Source: Fistulifera solaris
Lineage: Eukaryota > Bacillariophyta > Bacillariophyceae > Naviculales > Stauroneidaceae
Assembly: GCA_030295235.1 (NCBI GenBank)
Contig: AP026153.1
Span: forward strand, 496,001-560,000
Length of the DNA stretch: 64,000 nt
Direction: 5' to 3'
The notes under the pieces were generated by a model that was not told the DNA's origin, did not search any database, and was given only the letters and a program-made list of their open reading frames with translations. Of this stretch, positions 55,425 through 64,000 are shown one piece after another; position 1 is the stretch's first letter, and each line of letters starts with the position of its first letter. The translations under genes were made by a program, and so were the position numbers.

Positions 55425-55784
55425 GAGTAGTTCCGCTAATGACCAATTGCTGTCTTCGCTATAGGGGGCTGACTGTTGTATTCATTTGATTGTATTCGCT
55501 TGATTATAAGGAAAGGAAACTACCATTGCCGATAATAACGACCAAAAGTTTATCAAAAGAACAATAAAATGGCGCGCCGCCTATCGTTGGTCCAAACGTC
55601 GTCCGCTGCTTCAAAATTCAAAATGACCCATGACTGGATCCACGATTGCTCCCATGACCGACCAAATTCTCGGGTTTTCAGCTCATACCTCATAAAATAA
55701 CTAGTGCGATCATTCTCATATATCAAGATATTACTTAATAAATATATTATTATGGATTACGAAATATATATAAGCAAAACAATA
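55425..55784. other. Intergenic spacer
   Basis: 360 bp between two minus-strand genes, AT-rich near the HSF 3' end. Nothing recognised. Confidence 0.35.
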
Positions 55785-56732
55785 TTAAAGAGGTGGCATG
55801 TAGGACGGCGATCCTTGTAATTCCGAGAGTCGCTTTCGAATCAATAGATCCAGCAGCTGACTTTGATTGTTGTTCATTCCTGGATGTCCTCCGAGACGAA
55901 GACCTTGTTGCTGCTGTTGTAATAAACAAGCTTGTTGAAGACGTTGTTGGTGGGCTTGCTCACGTGCGAGTAAGGCCGCTCGCATCGGATTCTCCGCTGG
56001 ATTTCGGAGCATCATGGCCGATACGAGAGCTGGATGATGATTCGAAGCAGTCAGCAGTTGCTGTTGCGGAGGGAAGCGATTCATGGGGAAGTTCGGCAGC
56101 GTGCCACCGCCGGGATTCGCCGTGAAGGTGGGCGTGACTTGCATTGGAGGTCGTGTCGGAGCCACATTAACCGCCATCTGCCGCTTCTCCACCCTCGGTT
56201 GCGCCACTTTCGAAGGAGACTTGACCGCAAGACTCTTTGCTACTTCCATGGCCGGATTCGTGTGCCGGTTGCTTCCCGTGACGTAATGGAGGATTTGAGG
56301 TTTGCCTTTTTGAAAACAGGGATGACTGAATACCAAGTCTTCCATGGCGCATTCTTGGCTCGTAATGATCTTTCGAAAGCCGTATCGATAGAGCTTGCGC
56401 GTGAAACTGAAGAGCTTCGACCCCTGAAAGCAATTGTCCAGGGTCTCGTTGAAGTTTTTGGGTCGAATCACGAACGATTCACCGTCCGGCAGCCACCAAA
56501 TGGCGTGATCCGTACTCGGATCGTCGACGACTTCCATGAGCTTTTGAGGAAAGGTCTTGGTGATGACGAGACGATCGCTAATGAGAGGCGAAGTGCCTGT
56601 TACTTTTTAAAGAAACGGCAATACAAGAATGCATCTGTGAGGTCTTTTGCCAAGCGCTCACAACATCACTTACACGATTCAGCAATGCTCCGTACCTTCA
56701 TTTGATTTGTTAGTTGTAACAATAGCATTCAT
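55785..56732 (-). CDS. Heat-shock factor (HSF) DNA-binding protein
   Basis: A 37-nt first exon (56732..56696, MNAIVTTNKSNE) is spliced by a GTACGG donor to exon 2 (56596..55785; acceptor AAGTAACAG), phase 1 (G|GC), giving 282 aa. The junction leads directly into the HSF domain: LVITKTFPQKLMEVVDD, AIWWLPDGESFVIRPKNF, KLFSFTRKLYRYGFRKI and FSHPCFQKGKPQIL. The recognition-helix residues FTRKLYRYGFR are intact. No clear HR-A/B coiled coil is seen. The rest is Gln/Pro/Asn-rich (LLQQQQQG, FPPQQQLL) with a helical leucine stretch at the end. Diatoms carry many HSF paralogs (general knowledge), and short ones without an oligomerisation domain are frequent. The specific target genes are unknown. Confidence 0.9.
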
Positions 56733-58751
56733 GATGTTGCTTGTTTCCTTGCGATTGTAGCTCGAATGAATGGAAGAATTGTGCTTGAAAACAATAATGG
56801 TTCGATTATTCAAGTCACCGAGATAATGATGTTTTTACTTCGAACGCAAAAACGATCGAACAAGCGTGGTGACGGCACATGACATGAGGGGGAGGCTGAA
56901 GGCTGAACGTGCCTTGGGCAAACGAGGGAAACAAAGGCAAAACGCTATACTCCAACAGTACGGTAATAATCGAGGAAGAACTTTATTTGACTTCGTTTTC
57001 CGGAAGCCGAATTGAAGAAAAAGTACTCTTTGGAAAGGACTTGTCAGTTGAATAATTTTTACGCTATCACAAAATAGCTTTTCAGAATGGCCTTGTGGTT
57101 CCATGAATACATATTAAATACTTTCCGGTCCATTGTAAATTATACACATGTACACTTGTTTTCAGTGTCCTGTGTCAAAGCGAACCTCTTAATCGGAGTG
57201 ACGCTTAAGATTTGCTTCTTAGATCTTCGATGTCGTGTCGATTCTTCCGAAAACGGGTCGGCTCGTGCCTCGTGCCAGCCGATGACGGCTAACCGTTAAG
57301 TCATTCGTGGTTTGGCTTGCCGTTTATTACTGTATACTGTATTTACGATCTACGATTTCACATATATCATCGAAGTGTGGATGACCTTAAAGAAATAAGC
57401 TATGTATTGCGACTACAATCGAAAGATTATTACTCCGAGTATGGCAGAAATAGGCATATACAAGTAGTCTTAAATACGATTTAGGTAAGGTAATAAGAAC
57501 AAAAAGTGAATCTGACTGGAATCTGGCATATCCTTTAAGACATGAGCAAGTGAGACGTGCCGTTTCCACGTTTTTCCCGTACCCCGTCTACTGCCTGCTG
57601 CCTGTGCCCACACACTCGGAGTCGGGACTGGCATTTTTGTTGAAACTGCTAGTGTCCGCACTTGATTGAGGAATGAATTAGGGAATAAAGGCAAACATTA
57701 TCGAAAGGCGAAAAGCGACTATCTAGAGAGAGTCTAAAGAGCGCCTCTCTAGCTTTTTTTAAAAATAAGCCGCCTTTAAACTTCAAACTTTAGCTGCTGC
57801 TTTAGTGCGACGGCACCTTAACACGCTAACAAGTAAGAATGATTTCGTGGACCACGACCTCATTAATCTTATCGCATCGAGTAATCAAAGCGAGAAGCTT
57901 GTTTTCGTTTCTCTCCATTTTTTATGTCGCAGTTAGAGACCGCCATGAGGCTCGAACGAGGCTTCGACTTCTCTATTGATGAGCAACCGCGTGATCTTTG
58001 AGGATCGTTTAGAGTACAAGCAGTTATTGCGCGCTTTAGTTCGAAAATTCCGCCAAGTGAATGAATTGTATCAACAGACTATTTGATTGTGAAATAGTCT
58101 CTTGGATGTAACCATAGAAATAGTTCCTATGGAGATATAGCCGAACGAGAGAAGAGATCAAAATTCTGATTCGTGACCGATGCAGTCAGTCGTAAAAAGG
58201 AATCTACACATTGGATTATAGTAAAAATTAGATTGAAAATGATTCTCACGGCTTTTCGATATAGGATATCGAAGGATGCATTGTAAATCGCATTCAAGGC
58301 ATTGAAATGGAGGAGATAGCAATAAATAAGGCTCTACAGACAAGTAGAACGACGCTGGCTCGGTGAAAGTGTGGCTCGAAAAATGTTCATTCATGACTGA
58401 AATGCAGTCTTGGAGAAAAACGAGTACACATTGGTCCATAATAAATAATACGAGAGATGTTCTAGGCTTCCGGATGTAAATATATGAATGAACAAGGATG
58501 CATTGCACTGTACCGGCATCAATTGAAGCGGAAGATAATGGCAGCCATTTGCCATTTGTGCTCAACACCCATAATTCGTGTTACTATTAGCCGTACCTCT
58601 TTGGATTTCTCTTCTAGCAATTCTACATCCGGATTATATTTGAAACTTTGCTCACGCACACACGCGACGCAAAAAGCAAAACGCAATAAAGATCACACAT
58701 CAAACACACCTTGTTCTAAAAAAATTGGAAACACGGTAAACATTTGGACCC
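56733..58751. other. Large gene-poor spacer
   Basis: About 2 kb. The open frames here are short and lack coding features. One copy of the dispersed GACTGAAATGCAGTC repeat lies near 58395, followed by a block (ACACATTGGTCC) also present after the 36488 copy. An imperfect inverted pair CTAGAGAGA/TCTCTAG occurs near 57725-57752. No tRNA identified by eye. Confidence 0.4.
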
Positions 58752-59687
58752 ATGAAAGCTCTATCAACGAATTGTCGATCGTCAAAGACGGTGTATGTAT
58801 CGGGCACTGTACTTGTACGGATAATATTCTTTGTAGGCATCGTGCAAGTATCCGTTGCGCGGCGACTCCCCAAAGTACCTGGCGTTCCTTACGATTTTGA
58901 TGACAATGAAACAACCGCACATGGCTGGGGAAGAGAATTGACGCTATTTGCTACTGAAGTAGACGCAGACGACCCTCCAGCCGTCAGCAGCATGAGAGCC
59001 GGAAGTCGTTCCTTTGATAACGACGGCTCCTTTCCTTCTTTTCCATTCCGCGAAAGCGGCCCTTCTCGATACTCTTCTTCTTACAATCGGCCTCCCAAAC
59101 GCAGTTTATTACAACCTCTGACGGACTGGTGGTCCGCGAATATCAGTCCCAGCGTCAAATCGTGGCCCAAAATTGTGTGTCGCGTCGAACCCACCACGAC
59201 ACTCAAGTTGCGCAAAACGTTTCGACCACTCGGTACCATTATACGACTGGGTGCGAATTTCAATACACAATTACAAGTATGGCAATTCAAAAGTGATTGG
59301 GAAGATGCCATCATTGGAGGCAAACTGACACTGGCCGGGAGGGAATTGCAATTGACGAAATCGTGGCAACTCAGTGTCGGAGCTGTCGAAGATTTGGTAA
59401 CACGACTGCGTTTTCGGGCCGCGGTGGATTTGAGTACCTGGAAGGCGTATGCTCGTGTGGGCTTTCGAACGGAACGATTGAGTCCGATCAATATCATGGA
59501 AGGATTTACGTTTCAAAAAGAAGTTCCGTTGGATGGACCCAGTGGTCACGTGAAATTGCAAGTCAAGGCGAACTTTGCCTTGCCCGAACCCGAAATTGAA
59601 TACTCGACCGAAACACAACGTTCTTTGATTGGTATGGGGGATATTCAAGTCAGTATTGAAGAATTGAATCTATTGTTGGATTATTGA
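58752..59687 (+). CDS. Hypothetical protein with N-terminal signal anchor
   Basis: 311 aa. An N-terminal hydrophobic segment (VLVRIIFFVGIVQVSVA) is followed by an acidic and Ser-rich linker (~45-120). A ~180-residue conserved-looking domain is rich in beta-strand patterns: IVCRVEPTTTLKLRKTF, TIIRLGANFNTQLQVWQF, GKLTLAGRELQLTKSWQL, LRFRAAVDLSTWKAYARVGF and GHVKLQVKANFALPEPEIEY. Alternating hydrophobic strands suggest a beta-sandwich or membrane-associated barrel. I do not recognise the family with confidence; plant and algal envelope proteins of unknown function are the nearest impression. It converges with the phosphatase gene 87 bp away. Confidence 0.6.
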   Translation: MKALSTNCRSSKTVYVSGTVLVRIIFFVGIVQVSVARRLPKVPGVPYDFDDNETTAHGWGRELTLFATEVDADDPPAVSSMRAGSRSFDNDGSFPSFPFRESGPSRYSSSYNRPPKRSLLQPLTDWWSANISPSVKSWPKIVCRVEPTTTLKLRKTFRPLGTIIRLGANFNTQLQVWQFKSDWEDAIIGGKLTLAGRELQLTKSWQLSVGAVEDLVTRLRFRAAVDLSTWKAYARVGFRTERLSPINIMEGFTFQKEVPLDGPSGHVKLQVKANFALPEPEIEYSTETQRSLIGMGDIQVSIEELNLLLDY

Positions 59688-59774
59688 AAGAAAGTGCAAC
59701 AAATATTTGAAGAAAAATGTAGCATAACTAGATCACAAAGCAAGGTGCGTAATAGTACTTCAGCTACCTGGTAG

Positions 59775-60318
59775 TCATCGGCTCGGACGACGCGCACACT
59801 TGTTCTTCCAAGCCTCTCTCTCATTTGCGGTGAAATGTATTGAATCCAAGTACCCATCGATCGAACCGTAGCGTGAGTCGACCCAATTTAGTGTATCAAT
59901 CATGGCCTGTGCCGGACTGCCACGAAACAAATTCCAATCAATGTAATCATTGTTACTATTTCCCGCTCGTATGGCTTGTTGATCGGGACCCAACAGTTGT
60001 TCCGATAAACAGTAAGCTTCGATGATTTCCTCCCGTGTAGCACCGGCACAATGTTGCAGCAACATACTCAACAATCCGGTTCGATCTTTGCCTTTTGACA
60101 ATGCACCAATACAGGACCTTGTGACTGCAAACAAATCTGTAAACCTTGCTGGAACGCGGGTCCCCCACTTTGCAATGTGTGCGCGAAAAGTTCGTCCTGC
60201 TGACTCAGGTACCCCAGTACAATTGTTCATTCCCGACTTCGACGAGAATTCCTTTTGTGCTCTCCCCCACTAATTCGACCCTCGCGGTTTCATTGGTGAA
60301 GCCCATTTTGATATTCAT
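59775..60318 (-). CDS. Tyrosine/dual-specificity phosphatase, possibly 5'-truncated (two apparent frameshifts)
   Basis: The active-site loop is split. The sequence gives VLVHC in one frame and KGKDRTGLLSMLLQ in another; one T between them (plus 60098) makes HCSKGKDRTG, the Cys-x5-Arg P-loop. A further G added to the G4 run (plus 60212-60215) links an upstream segment (YWG|YLSQQDELFAHTLQ) back to an ATG at 60318, for 181 aa. Downstream motifs ATREEIIEAYCLSEQLLG and the C-terminal helices fit the Tyr_phosphatase3/Siw14-like group. The usual N-terminal recognition region is missing, and retroelement-like DNA begins about 40 bp upstream of the ATG. The gene may therefore be truncated by that insertion and be a real pseudogene. 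Confidence 0.6.
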
Positions 60319-60361
60319 TTTGATTTCAACAAAGTGATGAGTCGGTCAAACGCCGATCCCC

Positions 60362-63300
60362 ATGGTTCGTCAGGGGATTCAGCGAGCCCTGACCCGCCCG
60401 GCTTGCAGGAGGCAACGTCCGGTACTCGGATCCCTAATCAAGGTACAGCAGCTGCGCTTTGTACTTAGGACGCGCTCAGTCTTGAGACACCCCTACTGTG
60501 TCGCTATAGGTACAAACACCCCCACTGTTGACATCACAGAAGTCTCGTCGCCCAGGCCTCGACCTCCGGGCCCTTGTTGCAATTGTTCCAAAACCGCAAC
60601 ATGCAAAAACCGACGCTGCTTTTGTCGTAAAAACAATCTTCGATGCACCAATTGTTTTTGTCGTGCCTGCACCAACAAAAACACAGCTAATCCTTCCGAT
60701 GATTCCACACCCAATCCACCGGATAGCTTTCCACCCCACATCGAACAAATTCCAGAAGCCCACCGCACTGCACTTACCTTTCAGGGTCGCGAGCAGAGGC
60801 TTCTGAATCATCCAATCACCAATTCACGACGCCAAATTCGTCACCGGACGCAGTGAATACGCCTCCTACTCCGGATGTCGATGACTCCCTATTTGTTCCT
60901 CCTGTTCGCACGCCTCGAACAGCACAAGCACCACAACCGATGGCCCCTCCTTTCGACGACCTCGTGCAAGAAATTGCCAACGATCTCACAAGAGTCCTTG
61001 GCGCCTCCGCTTCTCACACAGGTTGATGGTGCTGATCCGATTGGTTTTATTGCCAGTGAAGCCCATTTGCGTTTTGAAACAAGTCTTCGGAGACTGGATT
61101 CACGACAACGATGGGACTCAACTCCATGGCAGTCTTTCAGCTGAGGAGGATTACGAGTGGCAAAAAACGCTATGAGGATCTGTGTTCTTCTTCCCCTAAT
61201 TATTACATGTTGCCCCTCGGTGGAGACACGGGTATTAAATTCCTCAATCAACTTGTTGCGGAATTTCAGGCAGTCCGGCTCCATCGCGCATAATTTTGAA
61301 CGTGTGATTGTCTTCGTGCAGGTGGTGCTTGCAAGCAAGCGTGATATCTCCGACGCCAAAGCAATCCGACCGTATTAATGATCGTCTTGAGCTCTGGGCT
61401 GGGAAGCAGTATCAATTGCTAGTTGATGATACTCTTCTCGAACGTAAATTTCAATTCGTGGACCGGTCGTTCGCTCAGATCTGGAAATTGCAGAGCGTTT
61501 CAGAAACACAGTTGAGTTTGGACGAATCAAAAAGGCGATGCAACAGCTAATGGAATCAACGCAAGAAGGTTCTTCTGTTTTAGACCCAGAATCAATTGAT
61601 TTGAAATCAGGCAAACCTGTCCGTGATGTTCTTGACGCAAAGCATCCTCCACAACGAGTTCCCGACTTGGAAAACGATGAAGACCATTCTGCGTTCGAGA
61701 AGTACGATACTACTCCCGATGCGGTCCCTCTCAGAATGACAGCACAAAGTATTGAAGAGGCTGCTCGTAATATCAATGGTAGTGGAGGTCCTAGCGGCAT
61801 TGATGCCAAAATGCTTCAGAACTGGCTTATCTGCTTTGGTGATGCATCATTTGCACTACGTCAAGAGTTAGCTGCCTGGACCGAGTGGTTAACAAATGGC
61901 GACCCACCGTGCAGCATCAATTCGAGCTCTAATGCATTGCAGACTCGTAGCATTAGACAAGAAACCTGGTGTTCGCCCCTATTGCAATTGGTGATATCTT
62001 CCGGCCTAATAGATCAAGCGGTTTTGAAAGCAACTGGTTATCACAGCACGGCTGAGGCTTCCAACTTCAACCTTTCTGTTGGTTTGCAAGCTGGTATTGA
62101 GGGGGCACTTCATGCCGTTCAAAAACGCTTACTTGATTCTTCGATTATTTCGGGCTTCTGATAGTTCAAGCTTGATACTTCCGACTTCTGATTCTTCGTC
62201 GGTACTTTCACTACCGTACCCGGGTGTTGGCTATGTTCCGCCCTCTTTATCTCCTTCGGATTCTGACAACAGTTCCACGACATCAATGCTAGATTCTCAG
62301 ACCGACCCCGAAGCGGTGGTATTGGTGGATGCCCGTAGCAGCTTTCAACGAACTCAATCGCCTGGTTATGCTGTGGACTGTGCGGCATCTGTATCCAGCA
62401 GGGGCCCGACTTATCTTTCATTCTTATCGGCACGCCTATTCTTTTTCTGAAGAGGTGAGGGAAAACCGTGCATCAAACTTCACAGCCAGCGAGGGAATTA
62501 CGCAAGGAGATCCCATGAGTATGATTATATACGGTCTTACCCTGGTTCCCTTGGCAAAACGCATTCGTGAAGCCACTAAGGATGTTGTGCAGCCATGGTA
62601 TGCGGATGACGTAGCTTTAGCGGGTCCTGCAAGTCAAATAGATATCGCGATGAAGCTGCTTATTAAGTATGGCCCTGACCGTGGTTACTATCCCGAACCC
62701 GAGAAAAGCCAGCTTGTTTGCATTGACCCTGAGTCCCGATTGGCTTGTAGTCGGTTGCTAGCTGAATACAAGTTTTCGTGTGTGCCGTCGCCAGATACCT
62801 TGGAGGATTTATTGGGGATCGGAGCTATCTTGGGGAGTGGCTGTGTCCCAAAATTGAAGCGTGGATATCCAAAGTTGAAGCGCTTTCCATGGTTGCTCGG
62901 ACTGAACCACAAGCAGCGTATGCGGCCTTCACAATCTCGCTACAAAATGAATGGGCTTACATTCAGCGTAGTTCCAGGCTGTGAAGAGTTTCTCAAACCG
63001 CTGGAGGTTGCCTTACGCACTTCTTTACTTCCAGCGATTCTTGGGGAGGGAGTCCGACTGTCGGTGAACTTCGAGAAATTACCACTCGCAACTAAGGCAG
63101 CTGGAATCGCCATTTCACGACCCTAGTGTGACAGCTCCGGTTAACTATGAAATTTCGGTAATGGTGACTAAGCCCCTTACGGATAGTCTAATGCAGAATT
63201 CGGAACTTGATGTGGCGGCTTATCATAAGCATGCCAAAGCAACCCGTACACGCTGCTAAGGGCGCCCGTATAGACAGAGATTTGAAGACCCTGCAAGCAT

Positions 63301-64000
63301 CTGTAAAACAGAACGCCCTGTAGAAGTCAGAGCGTCTCGAAAGGGCAAAGGAGACCGGGAATTGGTTGACTGTGCATCCGATGCGCATCAACGGTACCAC
63401 CTTGTCATGTGACGAATTTCGTGACAGCATCCGAATCCGCTTAGGCCTGCCCTTACTTGGACTAAACGAAACCTGTGATGGATGCGGTGACAAATTCTCG
63501 TTTAGCATTCACAAGATTGTCCACATGGTGGACTAGTCTCTATCCGACATGATGACATGAAGAAGGAATTTCTATTTATTTGTCAGCAGGCTATGCCCGG
63601 CGAAACATTCGCGACGAACCTCCCATCTACCCTGGTGGCGGACGCACAGTTGAGACAATGCATGATATTGATGAAACTAGAGGTGATATCTCCGTGTATG
63701 AATTTTGGAAAAGACGTCGTCTCACCATGTTTGATGTATCTATCGTTGACACTGAGGCTGATTCCTATGTTACCACTGACCCTAAAATTCTTTTTAGCAA
63801 GACGGCCGAAAAAGAGAAATTCGACAAACATGGCCCCAAATGTGAAGCCCAACGTATTGATTTCACCCCGTTGGTCTTTTCCGGCAGATGGATTGATTGG
63901 AAAGCAGGCTAATCTTGCGATCAAAAAGCTTGCTGGGAAATTAGCACTAAAATGGGACAAACAGTATTCTGTTGTATGTGGCTATGTCCGCTCGATTGAG
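60362..64000 (+). mobile_element. Degraded non-LTR-type retroelement (reverse transcriptase), runs off the right edge
   Basis: The order is as follows. A Cys-rich CXC-type domain lies near 60570-60685 (CCNCSKTATC...CFC...CTNCFCRACTN). A reverse transcriptase with conserved pieces follows: GGPSGIDAKML (~61785), DKKPGVRP (~61960), ATGYHSTAEASNFNLSVGLQ (~62030), AFNELNR with LWTVRHLYPAGAR (~62345-62420), EGITQGDPMSMIIYG (~62490) and the catalytic WYADDVALAG (~62598). Near 63467 is a zinc knuckle-like CDGCGDKFSF. At 63670-63900 lies a nuclease-like C-terminal domain (DISVYEFWKRRR, DTEADSYVTTDPKILF, then FTPLVFSGRWIDWK). The ORFs are broken by many frameshifts and stops, more than in the surrounding genes. 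No LTR is seen. Left limit uncertain. Confidence 0.75.

Noticed and set aside
56733-58751. tRNA or other structured RNA genes in the large spacer
   Set aside because: No cloverleaf with A/B-box-like motifs found by eye; a covariance-model scan would be decisive.

Overview
This is eukaryotic nuclear DNA, most probably from a pennate diatom (inferred). The genes carry short GT-AG introns of roughly 70-190 bp. A porphobilinogen deaminase has a bipartite plastid presequence with the diatom-type 'AFAP' cleavage motif. A Tab2-family plastid translation factor is present. A tandem family of about 514-540 aa leucine-rich proteins and a heat-shock factor also fit diatoms. No prokaryotic operon, CRISPR or rRNA structure was seen.

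Layout. 0.3-10 kb: a coiled-coil protein, a WBP4-like splicing zinc-finger protein, a TLDc protein, a DUF5522-cobalamin adenosyltransferase fusion, a mitochondrial citrate-type carrier and an ABCG half-transporter. 10.1-13.2 kb: a 52-bp-period satellite interrupted by a complete 1,943-bp DNA transposon (11089-13031) with ~200-bp inverted termini and an 8-bp target duplication; its protein is unrecognised. 13.3-20.6 kb: three paralogous leucine-rich proteins with an alpha/beta hydrolase among them. 21-42.5 kb: a dense housekeeping block with a CBS protein, Rab18-like GTPase, mucin-like membrane protein, HMBS, RWDD1/Gir2-like protein, multicopper oxidase, WD40-like membrane protein, DNA polymerase alpha, Tab2-like protein, MSS51-C protein, cyclin K/T-like protein and amino-acid transporter. 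42.5-45.3 kb: a gene-poor repeat region with a 494-bp MITE and heptamer arrays. 45.4-56.7 kb: an ABCB6/HMT1-like transporter, PDZ-BTB proteins, a calpain, a TLC protein, an IMPACT-like protein and an HSF. 56.7-64 kb: a large spacer, a hypothetical membrane protein, a damaged or mis-sequenced tyrosine phosphatase, and a degraded non-LTR-type retroelement running off the right edge.

The most general observation is that about 17 otherwise normal genes are each broken by one or two single-base frameshifts, nearly all at mononucleotide runs. Adding or removing one base restores motif continuity and a length divisible by three. This looks like homopolymer error in an under-polished long-read assembly rather than mass pseudogenisation. 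Gene spans below cover the whole inferred gene, and the evidence text gives exons and the suspected indel. Many neighbours are divergent pairs with 0.4-0.8 kb between starts, so shared promoters are likely. No metabolic cluster is evident beyond loosely linked housekeeping functions such as tetrapyrrole synthesis, B12 adenosylation, translation control by two RWD-type proteins, and transport.
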